The translations under genes were made by a program, and so were the position numbers. A DNA stretch of 64,000 bases, from positions 584,156-648,155 of the forward strand of contig NZ_JALIDZ010000001.1 in NCBI RefSeq assembly GCF_025397915.1. The letters run 5' to 3'. The notes under the pieces are model-generated. The model searched no databases. It was not told where the DNA came from and saw only the letters and a program-made list of their open reading frames with translations. Below are positions 27,310 through 36,836 of this stretch, piece after piece. This DNA comes from Microbaculum marinisediminis. GTDB taxonomy: Bacteria > Pseudomonadota > Alphaproteobacteria > Rhizobiales > Tepidamorphaceae. Position 1 is the stretch's first letter; each line of letters starts with the position of its first letter.

Positions 27310-27666
27310 ATGTCACGTGTGAAACGCGGCGTTACGGCTCACGCCCGCCATCGCAAGGTCATCAAGAAGGCGAAGGGCTATTACGGCCGTCGCAAGAACA
27401 CCATCCGCGTCGCGATGCAGGCGGTCGAAAAGGCCGGCCAGTACGCCTATCGCGACCGCAAGGCGAAGAAGCGGACCTTCCGGGCGCTGTGGATCCAGCG
27501 GATCAACGCGGCGGCGCGCGAGAACGGTCTGACCTACGGTCGATTTATCGATGGCCTCGGAAAGGCCGGGGTCGAAGTCGACCGGAAGGTGCTCGCCGAT
27601 CTCGCCGTGCACGAGCCGGCCGCCTTCAAGGCACTGGTCGAGCAGGCACGCGCCGCGCTCGGCTGA
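27310..27666 (+). CDS. rplT: 50S ribosomal protein L20
   Basis: Ribosomal protein L20, 118 residues, standard length. [21 protein letters not shown] at the N-terminus and [17 protein letters not shown] in the middle are diagnostic. In well-studied bacteria L20 represses its own operon by binding the rpmI leader; the leader here carries suitable structure. The next genes, pheST, follow after 186 bases containing a hairpin. Confidence 0.97.
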   Translation: MSRVKRGVTAHARHRKVIKKAKGYYGRRKNTIRVAMQAVEKAGQYAYRDRKAKKRTFRALWIQRINAAARENGLTYGRFIDGLGKAGVEVDRKVLADLAVHEPAAFKALVEQARAALG

Positions 27667-27703
27667 GGCCGCCGACGACCCACCTCGGACCTTTCCGGGG
27701 CCG

Positions 27704-27746
27704 GCCGCCCGCATATCCCCAGCGAAGGGACGACAGTGCGGGCGGC
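27704..27746 (+). other. Hairpin between rplT and pheS
   Basis: GCCGCCCGCA (27704-27713) pairs perfectly with 27737-27746 around a 23-base loop. A second, perfectly palindromic 14-base stretch lies at 27778-27791. No T-run follows either. They may be weak terminators, processing sites or part of a pheST leader. I found no convincing Phe-rich leader peptide. Confidence 0.4.
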
Positions 27747-27852
27747 GCCGGGTCCGGGAGGCGAAAGCCTTTTCCTCGAGAGACGTCTCTCTTGAAAGTT
27801 CGTCTCGGACCCGTTTTCTCGCCAATGCCGACGAAAGACGGGAGATGACGTT

Positions 27853-28935
27853 ATGGCCGAACTCGATCGGCTGGAATCCGACATTCAGAGCCAGATCACA
27901 GCCGCCGCCGATGAGGCGGCGCTGGAGACCGTGCGCGTGGCCGCGCTCGGCAAGAAGGGCTCGATCAGCGACCTATTGAAAACCCTCGGCTCGATGAGCC
28001 CGGACGAGCGCCGCACCATGGGGCCGGCGATCAACGGGCTCAAGGACCGGGTCAACGCCGCGATCCAGACGCGCCGCGCCGCGCTGCAGGAGGCCGCGCT
28101 GGAGCAGCGGCTGGCGACCGAGAAGGTCGACGTGACCCTGCCGGTGCGCGAGAGCGCGCTCGAAACCGGGCGTATCCATCCGGTCAGCCAGGTGATGGAC
28201 GAGCTCACCGCGATCTTCGCCGACATGGGCTTCTCGATCGCGGAAGGCCCGCATATCGAGGACGACTTCCACAACTTCACCGCGCTGAACATGCCCGCCG
28301 ACCATCCGGCCCGCGAGGAAATGGACACGTTCTATTTCCCGGAAGCCGAGAACGGGTCGCGGATGCTGCTGCGCACCCATACCAGCCCGGTGCAGATCCG
28401 CACGATGCTGAACACCGAGCCGCCGATCCGTATCATCGCGCCGGGCCGGGTGTTCCGCTGCGACTACGACCAGACCCACACGCCGATGTTCCACCAGGTC
28501 GAGGGCCTGGTCATCGACGAAGAAGCCCATCTGGGCCACCTGAAATGGGTGCTGCAGGAGTTCTGCAAGGCGTTCTTCGAGGTCGACGACGTGAAGATGC
28601 GCTTCCGCGCCTCGCACTTCCCGTTCACGGAGCCGTCGATGGAGGTCGACATCAACTGCTCGCGCGTCGGCAACGAGCTCAGGATCGGCGAAGGCGACGA
28701 CTGGCTGGAGATCCTCGGCTGCGGCGTCGTGCACCCGAACGTGCTGAGGGCCTGCAACCTCGATCCCAAGCGCTACCAGGGCTTCGCCTGGGGCATGGGG
28801 ATCGACCGCATCGCCATGCTGAAATACGGCATGCCGGACCTGCGCGCCTTCTTCTCCGCCGACCTGCGGTGGCTGAATCACTACGGCTTCGCGCCGCTTG
28901 ACGTGCCGAGCCTGGCGGGAGGGCTGTCGCGATGA
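27853..28935 (+). CDS. pheS: Phenylalanyl-tRNA synthetase alpha subunit
   Basis: The 360-residue catalytic subunit of the heterotetrameric class II synthetase that charges tRNA(Phe). The N-terminal coiled coil (about 1-85) contacts tRNA. Motif 2 contains [18 protein letters not shown] (about residues 198-215), and motif 3 is [17 protein letters not shown] near the C-terminus. The Phe pocket includes [20 protein letters not shown] lies nine bases before the ATG. The stop overlaps the pheT start in an ATGA. Confidence 0.97.
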   Translation: MAELDRLESDIQSQITAAADEAALETVRVAALGKKGSISDLLKTLGSMSPDERRTMGPAINGLKDRVNAAIQTRRAALQEAALEQRLATEKVDVTLPVRESALETGRIHPVSQVMDELTAIFADMGFSIAEGPHIEDDFHNFTALNMPADHPAREEMDTFYFPEAENGSRMLLRTHTSPVQIRTMLNTEPPIRIIAPGRVFRCDYDQTHTPMFHQVEGLVIDEEAHLGHLKWVLQEFCKAFFEVDDVKMRFRASHFPFTEPSMEVDINCSRVGNELRIGEGDDWLEILGCGVVHPNVLRACNLDPKRYQGFAWGMGIDRIAMLKYGMPDLRAFFSADLRWLNHYGFAPLDVPSLAGGLSR

Positions 28936-31346
28936 AATTCACCCTGTCCTGGCTCAAGGATCACCTGGAGACCGACGAGTCGCTCAAGACGATCGTCGAC
29001 AAGCTCAGCCTGATCGGGCTCGAGGTCGAGGGCGTGCACAATCCGGCCGAGGAGCTGGCGGCGTTCAAGGTCGCCCACGTGATTTCCGCCGAGCAGCATC
29101 CCAACGCCGACAAGCTGAGGGTCTGCAAGGTCGACACCGGCGACGGCACGGTGCAGGTCGTGTGCGGCGCGCCGAACGCGCGCACCGGCATGAAGGGCGT
29201 GTTCGCCCCCTCCGGCACCCACATCCCGGGAACCGGGCTCGACCTGAAGCCGACCAAGATCCGCGGCGTCGAATCGAACGGCATGCTCGTCTCCGAGCGC
29301 GAAATGGGCCTCTCCGACGAGCATGCGGGCATCATCGAGGTCGCCGAGGACACGCCGATCGGCACGCCGCTGGCCGACGTGCTGGGCCTCGACGATCCGG
29401 TCATCGAGGTGGCGGTGACGCCGAACCGGCCGGATGCGCTGGGCATCGCCGGCATCGCCCGCGATCTGGCCGCCGCCGATCTCGGCAAGGTCGTCACCCC
29501 GGAGGTCGAGCGGATCGCCGGCGAAGGCCCCTGCCCGGTCTCGGTGACCCTCGACTTTCCGGACGACGAGGCGCATCTGTGCCCGGCCTTCGCGCTGCGG
29601 CTGGTGCGCGGGGTCAGGAACGGGCCGTCCCCGGCCTGGCTGCGGCAGCGGCTGGAGGCGATCGGGCTCAGGCCGATCAACGCGCTGGTCGATATCACCA
29701 ACTACATCACCTACGACCGCAACCGGCCGCTGCATGTGTTCGACGCCAACAAGGTGAAGGGCAACCTCACGGTCCGCCATGCCAGGGCCGGCGAGGAGCT
29801 GCTGGCGCTTGACGGCAAGACCTACACGTTCGCGCCTGGCCAGGTGGTCATCTCCGACGACAACGGCGTCGAATCCATCGGCGGCATCATGGGCGGCGAG
29901 GCGTCGGGCTGCGACGAGACCACGACCGACGTGCTGATCGAGTCGGCCCTGTGGGACACGTCGACCACGGCCCGCACCGGCCGCACGCTCGGCGTCCAGT
30001 CGGACGCGCGCTACCGCTTCGAGCGCGGCGTCGATCCGGCGTTCTGCGTGCCCGGCCTCGACATGGCGACGCGGATGGTGCTCGACCTGTGCGGCGGCAC
30101 CGCCAGCGAAATGGTGCTGGCCGGCGCGGTGCCCGAGCCGGTCAACATCATCGCCTTCGACCCGAAGGAGGTGAAGCGGCTGACGGGCCTGGCGCTGTCG
30201 TCCGTGGAGATGCGCTCGATCCTGACGCGGCTCGGCTTCTGGGTCGCCGGCGAGGGCGAGGAGCTGCGCGTCGCGGTGCCGACATGGCGGCCGGACGTCC
30301 ACGAGGCGGCCGATCTCGTCGAGGAGATCACCCGCATCGTCGGCGTCGACCGCGTGGAGACCGTGCCGCTGTCGCGCGGCAGCGCCGTTCCCAAGCCGGT
30401 CCTGACGATCCGCCAGAACCGCTGCATCATGGCGCGGCGCACGCTGGCGGCGCGCGGCATGGTCGAGGCGGTGACCTGGTCGTTCATCCCGAAACCGCAC
30501 GCCGAGGCGTTCGGCGGCGGCCAGCCGGAGATCGCGCTGTCCAATCCGATCTCCTCGGAAATGAGCGACATGCGGCCGAGCCTGCTGCCCGGCCTGATCA
30601 CGGCGGCGCAGAAGAACGCCGACCGCGGCTTCTCCGACCTGGCCCTGTTCGAGATCGGCGCGACCTATCACGGCGACCGGCCGGAGCATCAGCAGGAGAT
30701 CGTCGCCGGCGTCCGGCGCGGCACCGCCAAAGCCGGCGGCGCGGGCCGGCACTGGTCCGGCGCGGCCGAGCCCGTCGACGTGTTCGACGCCAAGGCCGAC
30801 GCGATGGCCGCGCTCGCCGCGCTCGGGGCGCCGGTCGCCACGGCGCAGGTGCAGCCCGGCGGCGGCGACTGGTATCACCCGGGCCGCTCCGGACTGATCA
30901 CGCTCGGGCCGAAGACCGTGCTCGCCCGCTTCGGCGAGCTGCATCCGCGCACGCTGTCGGCGCTCGACGCGGACGGGCCGATGGTCGCCTTCGAGATCCT
31001 GCTCGACGCGATCCCCGTGCCCAAGGCGAAGCCGACCAAGGCGCGCCCGGCGCTCGACGCCTCCGACCTGATGCCGGTGCGGCGCGACTTCGCCTTCGTG
31101 GTCGACAGCGACGTCAAGGCCGGCGCCATCGTCCGGGCCGCGCGCGGCGCCGACAAGGCGCTGATCACCGGGGTCTCGGTGTTCGACGTCTTCACCGGGG
31201 CGAGCCTCGGCGAGGGCCGCAAGTCGGTCGCCATCGAGGTGACGCTGCAGCCGCGCGACAAGACTCTGACCGACGAGGAAATCGATTCGGTCGGCAAGGC
31301 GATCGTCGCCGCCGTGGAGAAGGCGACCGGCGCGACCCTGCGCTAG
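28932..31346 (+). CDS. pheT: Phenylalanyl-tRNA synthetase beta subunit
   Basis: The 804-residue beta subunit. In order: N-terminal region with [14 protein letters not shown], an EMAP-like tRNA-binding domain (about 40-150, with [17 protein letters not shown]), the B3/B4 editing domain (about 210-390, with [13 protein letters not shown]), a B5 domain, the catalytic-like core, and a C-terminal ferredoxin-like anticodon-binding domain (about 710-804, with [11 protein letters not shown]). It edits Tyr mischarged on tRNA(Phe). It overlaps pheS by four bases and is followed by a strong terminator. Confidence 0.97.
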   Translation: MKFTLSWLKDHLETDESLKTIVDKLSLIGLEVEGVHNPAEELAAFKVAHVISAEQHPNADKLRVCKVDTGDGTVQVVCGAPNARTGMKGVFAPSGTHIPGTGLDLKPTKIRGVESNGMLVSEREMGLSDEHAGIIEVAEDTPIGTPLADVLGLDDPVIEVAVTPNRPDALGIAGIARDLAAADLGKVVTPEVERIAGEGPCPVSVTLDFPDDEAHLCPAFALRLVRGVRNGPSPAWLRQRLEAIGLRPINALVDITNYITYDRNRPLHVFDANKVKGNLTVRHARAGEELLALDGKTYTFAPGQVVISDDNGVESIGGIMGGEASGCDETTTDVLIESALWDTSTTARTGRTLGVQSDARYRFERGVDPAFCVPGLDMATRMVLDLCGGTASEMVLAGAVPEPVNIIAFDPKEVKRLTGLALSSVEMRSILTRLGFWVAGEGEELRVAVPTWRPDVHEAADLVEEITRIVGVDRVETVPLSRGSAVPKPVLTIRQNRCIMARRTLAARGMVEAVTWSFIPKPHAEAFGGGQPEIALSNPISSEMSDMRPSLLPGLITAAQKNADRGFSDLALFEIGATYHGDRPEHQQEIVAGVRRGTAKAGGAGRHWSGAAEPVDVFDAKADAMAALAALGAPVATAQVQPGGGDWYHPGRSGLITLGPKTVLARFGELHPRTLSALDADGPMVAFEILLDAIPVPKAKPTKARPALDASDLMPVRRDFAFVVDSDVKAGAIVRAARGADKALITGVSVFDVFTGASLGEGRKSVAIEVTLQPRDKTLTDEEIDSVGKAIVAAVEKATGATLR

Positions 31347-31380
31347 GCGAACGGCCAGCCTCGACATCGCAGACCCGGAT

Positions 31381-31417
31381 AAAACCCGGCGCTCCGCCAC
31401 CGCGGGCGCCGGGTTTT
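31381..31417 (+). terminator. Intrinsic terminator after pheT
   Basis: AAAACCCGGCGC (31381-31392) is the exact inverse of 31406-31417, which ends in TTTT. An inner CCGC/GCGG extension leaves a four-base loop. It lies 35 bases after the pheT stop. Confidence 0.85.
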
Positions 31418-31866
31418 CCACAGGCGGCGTTGTCGAGCGCCCAATTGTTCTAGTTTTGTTTCTTATTTGAACCTTTTTTGTTCTTGCCGATTCGGAAATC
31501 CACAGGCGCGGCGCGCGAATCCGCCGCCTCCGAACTCCTAACGAAAGGTGAAGCCCTGTCGGTCGTCGCGCGTTTTATCGCGGCGCCGAAACCGGCGTCG
31601 CGATGACGCTGCCGGGCACGACATCCGCCTCCCCGCCCGTCGACCGCGTGCCGCCGCACAGGGGCGCGCATCCCAGGTCGCAAACCGGGCCACATACCGG
31701 GCCAAACGCCCGATTCACGCGCCATTGGTTAGCGCGCGTTAACACCGTCCCGATACGGACCCGTTTTGTTCCCGATCCGTCTCATACGATTCGCGGACTT
31801 AACCAAAAATGCGTCGAATCCGGCAATATTGACATGTTAACGAAAGGTGAAGCGCGGAAAACGCGC
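31418..31866. other. Non-coding gap between pheT terminator and M48 gene
   Basis: This stretch has no supportable gene. It contains an AT-rich T-run segment (31444-31485) and a 16-base direct repeat TAACGAAAGGTGAAGC at 31539-31554 and 31838-31853. The second copy runs into a 7-bp hairpin (31850-31856 with 31862-31868) that overlaps the stop codon of the M48 gene. Short frames in it have no recognisable product. Confidence 0.5.
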
Positions 31867-32832
31867 TTAATACCAGACGCCCATCGTGTGAAAGCGCGGC
31901 CCGTGGACGATCGGCACCGACGCGATCGGGCGCCGGGGCCGGTGGTCGGGGGCGACGACATAGGGCCTGGCGCCAGGGCGCAGCGACAGAAGCCGGGCGA
32001 TGCGGTCTTCCGTGCGCGGATGCGACCTGAGCAGGGAGGGATCGGGGATCCGCTGGCCCGGCAGCATCATCTCCCACATGCGGCCCTGCCGGCGCTCGAG
32101 CGTCGCCAGCGCGGCGGCCAGCCCTTCGGGATCACCGGTCAGGCCCACGGCGTCGAGATCGGCGTCGTATTCGCGCGCCCGCGACAGGGCGAGCTGCAGG
32201 ATCGCGCCGATGGTGGGCGCGGCGAGCAGCAGCGCGATGCCGAGCCAGGGAACGGGCGCGCCATTGGCCAGGAAGAACGGCAGATTGACGAACAGGAGCA
32301 GGACGCCGACGGTCGACATCGCGCCGGTCAGGCGGCTGACGGTATCGGCGATCGCCATCACGCGGATGTCGCCGTTGCGGATATGGCTGACCTCGTGGGC
32401 GAGCACGCCGGCGAACTGGCGCAGGGTCAGGCCGCGCACCAGCCCGTCGGTGACGCAGATCGCCGATTGCGCGGCATTGCCGACGGCGAAGGCATTCATC
32501 ATCCGGCTCGGCACGTAGTAGAGCCGCGGCATCGTCGGCAGGTCGGCGCGCAGCGCAAGCTCTTCGAGCAGACGGAAGCCTTCGGGAAATTCCTCGGGCC
32601 TGAGCGGGCGGGCGCGATAGAGCCTGAGCACCATCCAGGGCGCGGCCCGCAGCGAGACGGCCAAGACCACCGCGCCGCCCGCCACGGCGGCGATGATGCC
32701 GTCGACGCCGGCGAAGATCCAGGCGCACAGCACGAGAAGCCCGAGGCTGCCGCCGACGAGCAGCCAGGTCTGAACCTGGTTGCGCAGCTTGTGGCGCCAG
32801 CGCTCGGCATGGTCGAGTGGGGCAAGCGTCAT
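31867..32832 (-). CDS. M48-family membrane zinc metalloprotease (HtpX-like)
   Basis: A 321-residue membrane-bound protease of family M48. Two hydrophobic segments (about residues 22-66) precede the catalytic domain. The zinc motif is HEVSH (about 146-150), and the third ligand lies in SRAREYDADLDAV (Glu about 222). Two further hydrophobic stretches (about 165-215) separate the motifs, as in HtpX. The tail after residue 290 is Pro/Arg/His-rich. HtpX-type proteases degrade damaged membrane proteins. The ATG at 32832 is preferred to an upstream Arg-rich extension. Divergent from the MarR-type gene. Confidence 0.9.
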   Translation of the reverse strand: MTLAPLDHAERWRHKLRNQVQTWLLVGGSLGLLVLCAWIFAGVDGIIAAVAGGAVVLAVSLRAAPWMVLRLYRARPLRPEEFPEGFRLLEELALRADLPTMPRLYYVPSRMMNAFAVGNAAQSAICVTDGLVRGLTLRQFAGVLAHEVSHIRNGDIRVMAIADTVSRLTGAMSTVGVLLLFVNLPFFLANGAPVPWLGIALLLAAPTIGAILQLALSRAREYDADLDAVGLTGDPEGLAAALATLERRQGRMWEMMLPGQRIPDPSLLRSHPRTEDRIARLLSLRPGARPYVVAPDHRPRRPIASVPIVHGPRFHTMGVWY

Positions 32833-32942
32833 GGCCCCTATATGGGAGCGGAGCGGGCGCGAGGCAAAGCCCGAACGACTTGCCGGGATACCCCGCCCTA
32901 TTTTATAACGGCTACGAAACGAAGCTCCGTATTGCGTAACCG

Positions 32943-33293
32943 ATGTCCTTCGACCTGCGCCCCGCACAGGCTCTCGAGCTCTGGCACGACGTGGCACTCG
33001 CCCTCGTTCATGCCGGCGAGGATGACCTGTCGCCCCGCCAGATGGCGATCCTGCTGACGATCTACCTGGAGACGCCGCCGCACACGGTGCGCGGGCTCGC
33101 CGCCAAGCTCGGCGTCACCAAGCCGGTCATCACCCGGGCGCTCGACACGATGGGCGCGAAGGGCCTCGTCAACCGGCGCCGCGACGAGACCGACCGGCGC
33201 AACGTGATCATCCAGCGCACCGTCGACGGCGCGCTCTATCTCGAGCGGCTCGGCGACCTGATCGCGGCCAAGGCGGCGGGGATCCACCGATGA
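32943..33293 (+). CDS. Short MarR-family winged-helix regulator
   Basis: A 116-residue DNA-binding protein of MarR type. The winged helix spans about residues 28-95: LSPRQMAILLTIYLETPPHT, then the recognition helix region GLAAKLGVTKPVITRALDTM, and the wing KGLVNRRRDETDRRNVII with the MarR-typical DxR pattern. It is shorter than the usual 140-150 residues because the C-terminal dimerisation helix is reduced. Its last codons overlap the start of the NlpC/P60 gene in an ATGA, so it is probably an operon regulator or a coupled partner. Confidence 0.85.
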   Translation: MSFDLRPAQALELWHDVALALVHAGEDDLSPRQMAILLTIYLETPPHTVRGLAAKLGVTKPVITRALDTMGAKGLVNRRRDETDRRNVIIQRTVDGALYLERLGDLIAAKAAGIHR

Positions 33294-34135
33294 ACGACTT
33301 GCACCCGCGGCTCACCGCCGCGCGCCCCGACCTCGCCGACGCGCGACTTCGCGGCAAGGTGGAGGCCGCGCGCTTCGTCGCGGGAACGCCGAAGCAGGTG
33401 GTCGCCGGCGCGGCGCCGCTGCGCCGCGATCCGCGCGGCGACGCCGCTCTCGACACCGAACTGCTGCACGGCGAGACGGTCCTGGTCTTCGAGGAGACCG
33501 CCGAAGGCTGGGCCTGGGTGAAGCTCGACAGCGACGGCTATGTCGGCTGGTGCCCGAGCGAGGCGCTGGGAGACGTCGGCGCGGCGCCGACGCACCGGGT
33601 GCGGACGCTGCGCACCTTCGTCTACCCGGGACCGAGCATCAAACTGGCGCCGTCGATGCTCGTGTCGATGAACGCCCGCGTCGCGGTCACCGCCGCCGAC
33701 GAGCATTTCGCGCGAACCGACGCCGGCTTCATCTATGCCCGCCATCTGGCCCCGCTCGATGTCGCCGAACCCGACTGGGTCGGCGTCGCCGAAGGCTTTC
33801 TCGGGACGCCCTATCTGTGGGGCGGCCGCACCTCGATCGGGCTCGACTGCTCGGCGCTGGTGCAGATGGCGATGACCGCCGCCGGCCTGCCCTGCCCGCG
33901 CGACACAGACATGCAGGAAGCGATCGTCGGCACGGATCTGGGCGTCAATGATCTGACCGGACTCCAGCGCGGCGACCTCCTGTTCTGGAAGGGGCATGTC
34001 GCGATTGCCCGCGGCGACGGCACCATGATCCACGCCAACGGCCATCACATGGATACGGTCGTCGAGCCGATCGACGGCGCGGTCGATCGCATCGCCCGGG
34101 CGGGGCTCGCGGTGACGTCGGTACGGCGGCCATGA
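33290..34135 (+). CDS. NlpC/P60 cysteine peptidase with SH3-like domain
   Basis: A 281-residue peptidoglycan endopeptidase-type protein (family C40). The N-terminal part (about residues 45-135) is SH3-like, with GWAWVKLDSDGYVGW. The C-terminal catalytic domain holds Cys in IGLDCSALVQMAM (about 185), His in WKGHVAIARGDG (about 226) and a further His in ANGHHMD. No signal peptide is visible, which is odd for a cell-wall enzyme; proteins of this YkfC-like type can cleave imported muropeptides in the cytoplasm. It overlaps its neighbours on both sides by four bases. Confidence 0.9.
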   Translation: MNDLHPRLTAARPDLADARLRGKVEAARFVAGTPKQVVAGAAPLRRDPRGDAALDTELLHGETVLVFEETAEGWAWVKLDSDGYVGWCPSEALGDVGAAPTHRVRTLRTFVYPGPSIKLAPSMLVSMNARVAVTAADEHFARTDAGFIYARHLAPLDVAEPDWVGVAEGFLGTPYLWGGRTSIGLDCSALVQMAMTAAGLPCPRDTDMQEAIVGTDLGVNDLTGLQRGDLLFWKGHVAIARGDGTMIHANGHHMDTVVEPIDGAVDRIARAGLAVTSVRRP

Positions 34136-34599
34136 CCGGCCCGTCGCCGCGGCTGCGCCGGGCGCGGCTGGCGGATGTCGGCGCCATCGTCGCCCTGCTC
34201 GCCGACGACGATCTGGGCCGGGCGCGCGAGGATCTCTCCACGCCGCTGTCGCCGGCCTACACGGATGCCTTCCAGGCGATCGATTCGGACCCGAACCAGG
34301 TTCTCGCGGTCGCCGAGGTCGACGGTCAGGTGGTCGGCTGCCTGCAGCTCACCTTCCAGCCCGGCCTTTCGCGCAAGGGCATGTGGTGCGGGCTGATCGA
34401 GGGGGTGCGGGTCGCCCGTACGCGGCGGGGCGGCGGCCTCGGCCGCCAGATGATGGCCTGGGCGATCGAGGAATGCCGGAAGCGCGATTGCGGAATGGTG
34501 CAGCTCACCTCCGACACGTCGCGGAAGGACGCGCACCGCTTCTACGAAAGCCTCGGGTTCGCGGCGAGCCATGTCGGCATGAAGATGGCGCTGGACTAG
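34132..34599 (+). CDS. GNAT-family N-acetyltransferase
   Basis: A 155-residue GNAT acetyltransferase. The acetyl-CoA motif is TRRGGGLGRQMMAWAI (about residues 99-114), and the last motif HRFYESLGFAASHVGMKM is typical. N-terminal [21 protein letters not shown] is the first strand-helix of the fold. It overlaps the NlpC/P60 gene by four bases (ATGA) and closes the MarR-NlpC-GNAT cassette. The substrate is unknown; the context allows modification of an amino acid or peptide released by the peptidase. Confidence 0.87.
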   Translation: MTGPSPRLRRARLADVGAIVALLADDDLGRAREDLSTPLSPAYTDAFQAIDSDPNQVLAVAEVDGQVVGCLQLTFQPGLSRKGMWCGLIEGVRVARTRRGGGLGRQMMAWAIEECRKRDCGMVQLTSDTSRKDAHRFYESLGFAASHVGMKMALD

Positions 34600-34645
34600 C
34601 GGCGCGATCTCCGCATTCTTGGCGTCTGTAAAAGGAGCTTCAGCG

Positions 34646-35677
34646 ATGGGCGACATGTCAATCCGGGAGCGCTGGCGCGCCGAGAAGACGGCGGCCTACC
34701 TGTCGCGCGCCGTGGCGGAGACGGAACCCGATCCGGCAAAGCAGGCCCTGTTCCGCTCGATGGCGGAGGCGGCCGAACGCCAGGCCGCGATCCTGGCAGC
34801 CGAAGCCGGGGGCGAGGCGACCTACCATCCGCCGCTGCGGGCGCGCGTCGTCGCCGGGGTCGCGCGGCTGGTCGGCCCCCGCGCCGCACGGCCGATACTG
34901 GCCGCCTCGAAGGTCCGGGGCATTTCCGTCTACGCCGGCCCGGCGACGGAGGCCGGGCACGCCATGCCGACCTCCGTCGAGCAGATCGGCGGGCGGCACA
35001 AAGGCGCGGGCGGCGGCGCACTGCGCGCCGCGGTGTTCGGCGTCAACGACGGGCTCGTTTCGAATACCAGCCTCGTCATGGGCGTCGCGGGTGCGGCGCT
35101 GGAGCCCGGCGCGATCGTTCTGACTGGCGTTGCCGGCCTGCTCGCCGGGGCGTTCTCGATGGCCGCCGGCGAATACATCTCGATGCGCTCGCAGCGCGAG
35201 ATGTTCGAATACCAGATCGCCCAGGAACGCGACGAGCTGGAGCGCTATCCGGACGAGGAAGCCGAGGAGCTCGCCCTGATCTACAACGCGCGCGGCATAC
35301 CGATGGAGGAGGCGCGCGCGCTCGGGCGGCGCCTCGTGGCCGACCCGGAGGTCGCGCTCGACACCCTGGCCCGCGAGGAGCTCGGGCTCAATCCGGACGA
35401 CCTGGGGTCGCCCTGGGGCGCGGCGCTGTGGTCGTTTCTCGCCTTCGCGGCGGGCGCGATCCTGCCGCTCCTGCCCTTCTTCGCGGGCTTCGGCACGGAA
35501 GCGATCCCCATGGCCGCGGGACTCGCGGCCGTCGCGCTGTTCGGCGTCGGTGCCGCGTTGAGCCTGTTTTCCGGGCGCGGCGCGCTGGCCGGCGGCCTGC
35601 GCATGGTGACGATCGGCGCGCTGGCCGGCGCGGCCACCTATGCGATCGGCACGCTATTCGGGGTCGCGGCGGGCTGA
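34646..35677 (+). CDS. VIT1/CCC1-family transporter with helical N-terminal domain
   Basis: A 343-residue membrane protein. The N-terminal part (about residues 1-110) is helical and charged, with RAVAETEPDPAKQALFRSMAEAAERQA, reminiscent of a degenerate ferritin-like domain. The C-terminal VIT1/CCC1 domain begins AVFGVNDGLVSNTSLVMGVAG and contains SMAAGEYISMRSQRE, with Glu/Met residues of the metal-transfer region. Family members export or store Fe or Mn. AAAGGAG is eight bases before the ATG at 34646. It is a separate gene from mbfA (60.9 kb), which shares the same transporter fold. Confidence 0.9.
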   Translation: MGDMSIRERWRAEKTAAYLSRAVAETEPDPAKQALFRSMAEAAERQAAILAAEAGGEATYHPPLRARVVAGVARLVGPRAARPILAASKVRGISVYAGPATEAGHAMPTSVEQIGGRHKGAGGGALRAAVFGVNDGLVSNTSLVMGVAGAALEPGAIVLTGVAGLLAGAFSMAAGEYISMRSQREMFEYQIAQERDELERYPDEEAEELALIYNARGIPMEEARALGRRLVADPEVALDTLAREELGLNPDDLGSPWGAALWSFLAFAAGAILPLLPFFAGFGTEAIPMAAGLAAVALFGVGAALSLFSGRGALAGGLRMVTIGALAGAATYAIGTLFGVAAG

Positions 35678-35774
35678 GTTTTCGGGCAGCCTCGATAGAG
35701 CCCGGTCGAACACGGGCCAGTCAGGCACGGGCGGGTCACGCCGGCCCGGCGTTGCCGTATCGGGGAGATGCACC

Positions 35775-36830
35775 ATGGACAAGGAACGGATTCGGTCGTT
35801 CGCAGACAAGGTCTACGACGACATGGCCGGCACCATGGCCGTGGCCATGGCCTATGTCGGGGTCAAGCACGGGCTGTTCCGCGGGATGGCCGGGCGCGGG
35901 GCGATGTCCCAAGCCGATGTCGTCGCGGCGTCCGGCCTGCAGCCGCGCTATGTCGAGGAATGGCTGAAGGGCATGGTGACGGCCGGCTATCTCGACTACG
36001 ACGCCGCGGCGGAGACCTACGCGCTTGCCGACGAACACGCCTATCTGCTGGCGTCGGAAGGCACCGACCACTTCATGGGCGGCCTGTTCTACATGGCGAC
36101 GTCGCTGATGGGCGTCGCGCCGAAGGTGGCCGAGGCGTTCCGGGCCGGCGGCGGGGTCGCCTTCTCCGAGTTCGGCGACGAGTGCATCCACGCGCTCGAC
36201 ATGCTGAACCAGGGCAGCTACGAGCAGCGCTTCACCGACTACTGGCTTCCGGCCATGCCCGATGTCGTCGCGCGCCTGCAAGACGGCGGCCGCGCGCTCG
36301 ACTTCGGCTGCGGCGTCGGGCGGGCGAGCCTGGCGATCGCCAGGGCGTTTCCGGATGCCCATGTCGTCGGCCTCGACATCGACGCGGAGTCGATCTCAAA
36401 GGCGCGCGCGAAGGCGGAGGACGCCGGGCTCGCGGACCGGGTCGCGTTCGTCGCCCAGGATGTCGGCACCTACCGCCCCGAGGAGCGGTTCGACCTGATC
36501 ACGGCCTGCGACTGCGTCCACGATCTCGCCGATCCCCGCGGCACGCTCGAGGCGATCCGCGCACTTCTGAAACCAGACGGGACGCTGTTCGTCGCCGAGC
36601 CCAAGGCGGCCGACCGTCTGGAAGACAACATCACCCCGCTCGGCACCGTGTTCTACGGCTTCTCGATCTTCCACTGCATGACGCAGTCGCTCGCCAATGG
36701 CGGGCCGGGGCTCGGCACCTGCATGGGGCCGAAGAAGACCGAGGCGCTGCTGCGGGCGGCGGGCTTCAGCCGCTTCGAGCCGCTCGATATCCGCAGCGCG
36801 ACGAACCTGTTCTACGCCGCGCGGCCGTAG
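35775..36830 (+). CDS. SAM-dependent methyltransferase with winged-helix N-terminus
   Basis: A 351-residue class I methyltransferase. The first about 85 residues form a winged-helix dimerisation domain like that of O-methyltransferases (GAMSQADVVAASGLQPRYVEEWL). The SAM-binding motif I is ALDFGCGVGRASLAIA (about 176-191). Later motifs are FDLITACDCVHDLADP and PDGTLFVAEPKA. It is close to the Rv2258c-like group; the substrate is unknown. GGGGAG lies seven bases before the ATG at 35775. Its stop is seven bases from the end of the convergent ghrA. Confidence 0.87.
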   Translation: MDKERIRSFADKVYDDMAGTMAVAMAYVGVKHGLFRGMAGRGAMSQADVVAASGLQPRYVEEWLKGMVTAGYLDYDAAAETYALADEHAYLLASEGTDHFMGGLFYMATSLMGVAPKVAEAFRAGGGVAFSEFGDECIHALDMLNQGSYEQRFTDYWLPAMPDVVARLQDGGRALDFGCGVGRASLAIARAFPDAHVVGLDIDAESISKARAKAEDAGLADRVAFVAQDVGTYRPEERFDLITACDCVHDLADPRGTLEAIRALLKPDGTLFVAEPKAADRLEDNITPLGTVFYGFSIFHCMTQSLANGGPGLGTCMGPKKTEALLRAAGFSRFEPLDIRSATNLFYAARP

Positions 36831-36836
36831 GCGGGC

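Noticed and set aside
27737..27796. Possible leader peptide starting at GTG before pheS
   Set aside because: It would have 19 codons with a single Phe codon and no clear ribosome-binding site, so Phe-dependent attenuation is not supported.
28881..31421. Minus-strand open frame of 846 codons opposite pheT
   Set aside because: It is antisense to a certain gene, has biased composition and no recognisable motif.
31450..31725. Minus-strand 91-codon frame in the pheT/M48 gap
   Set aside because: There is no ribosome-binding site, the composition is random-looking, and it crosses the AT-rich tract; no family resemblance.
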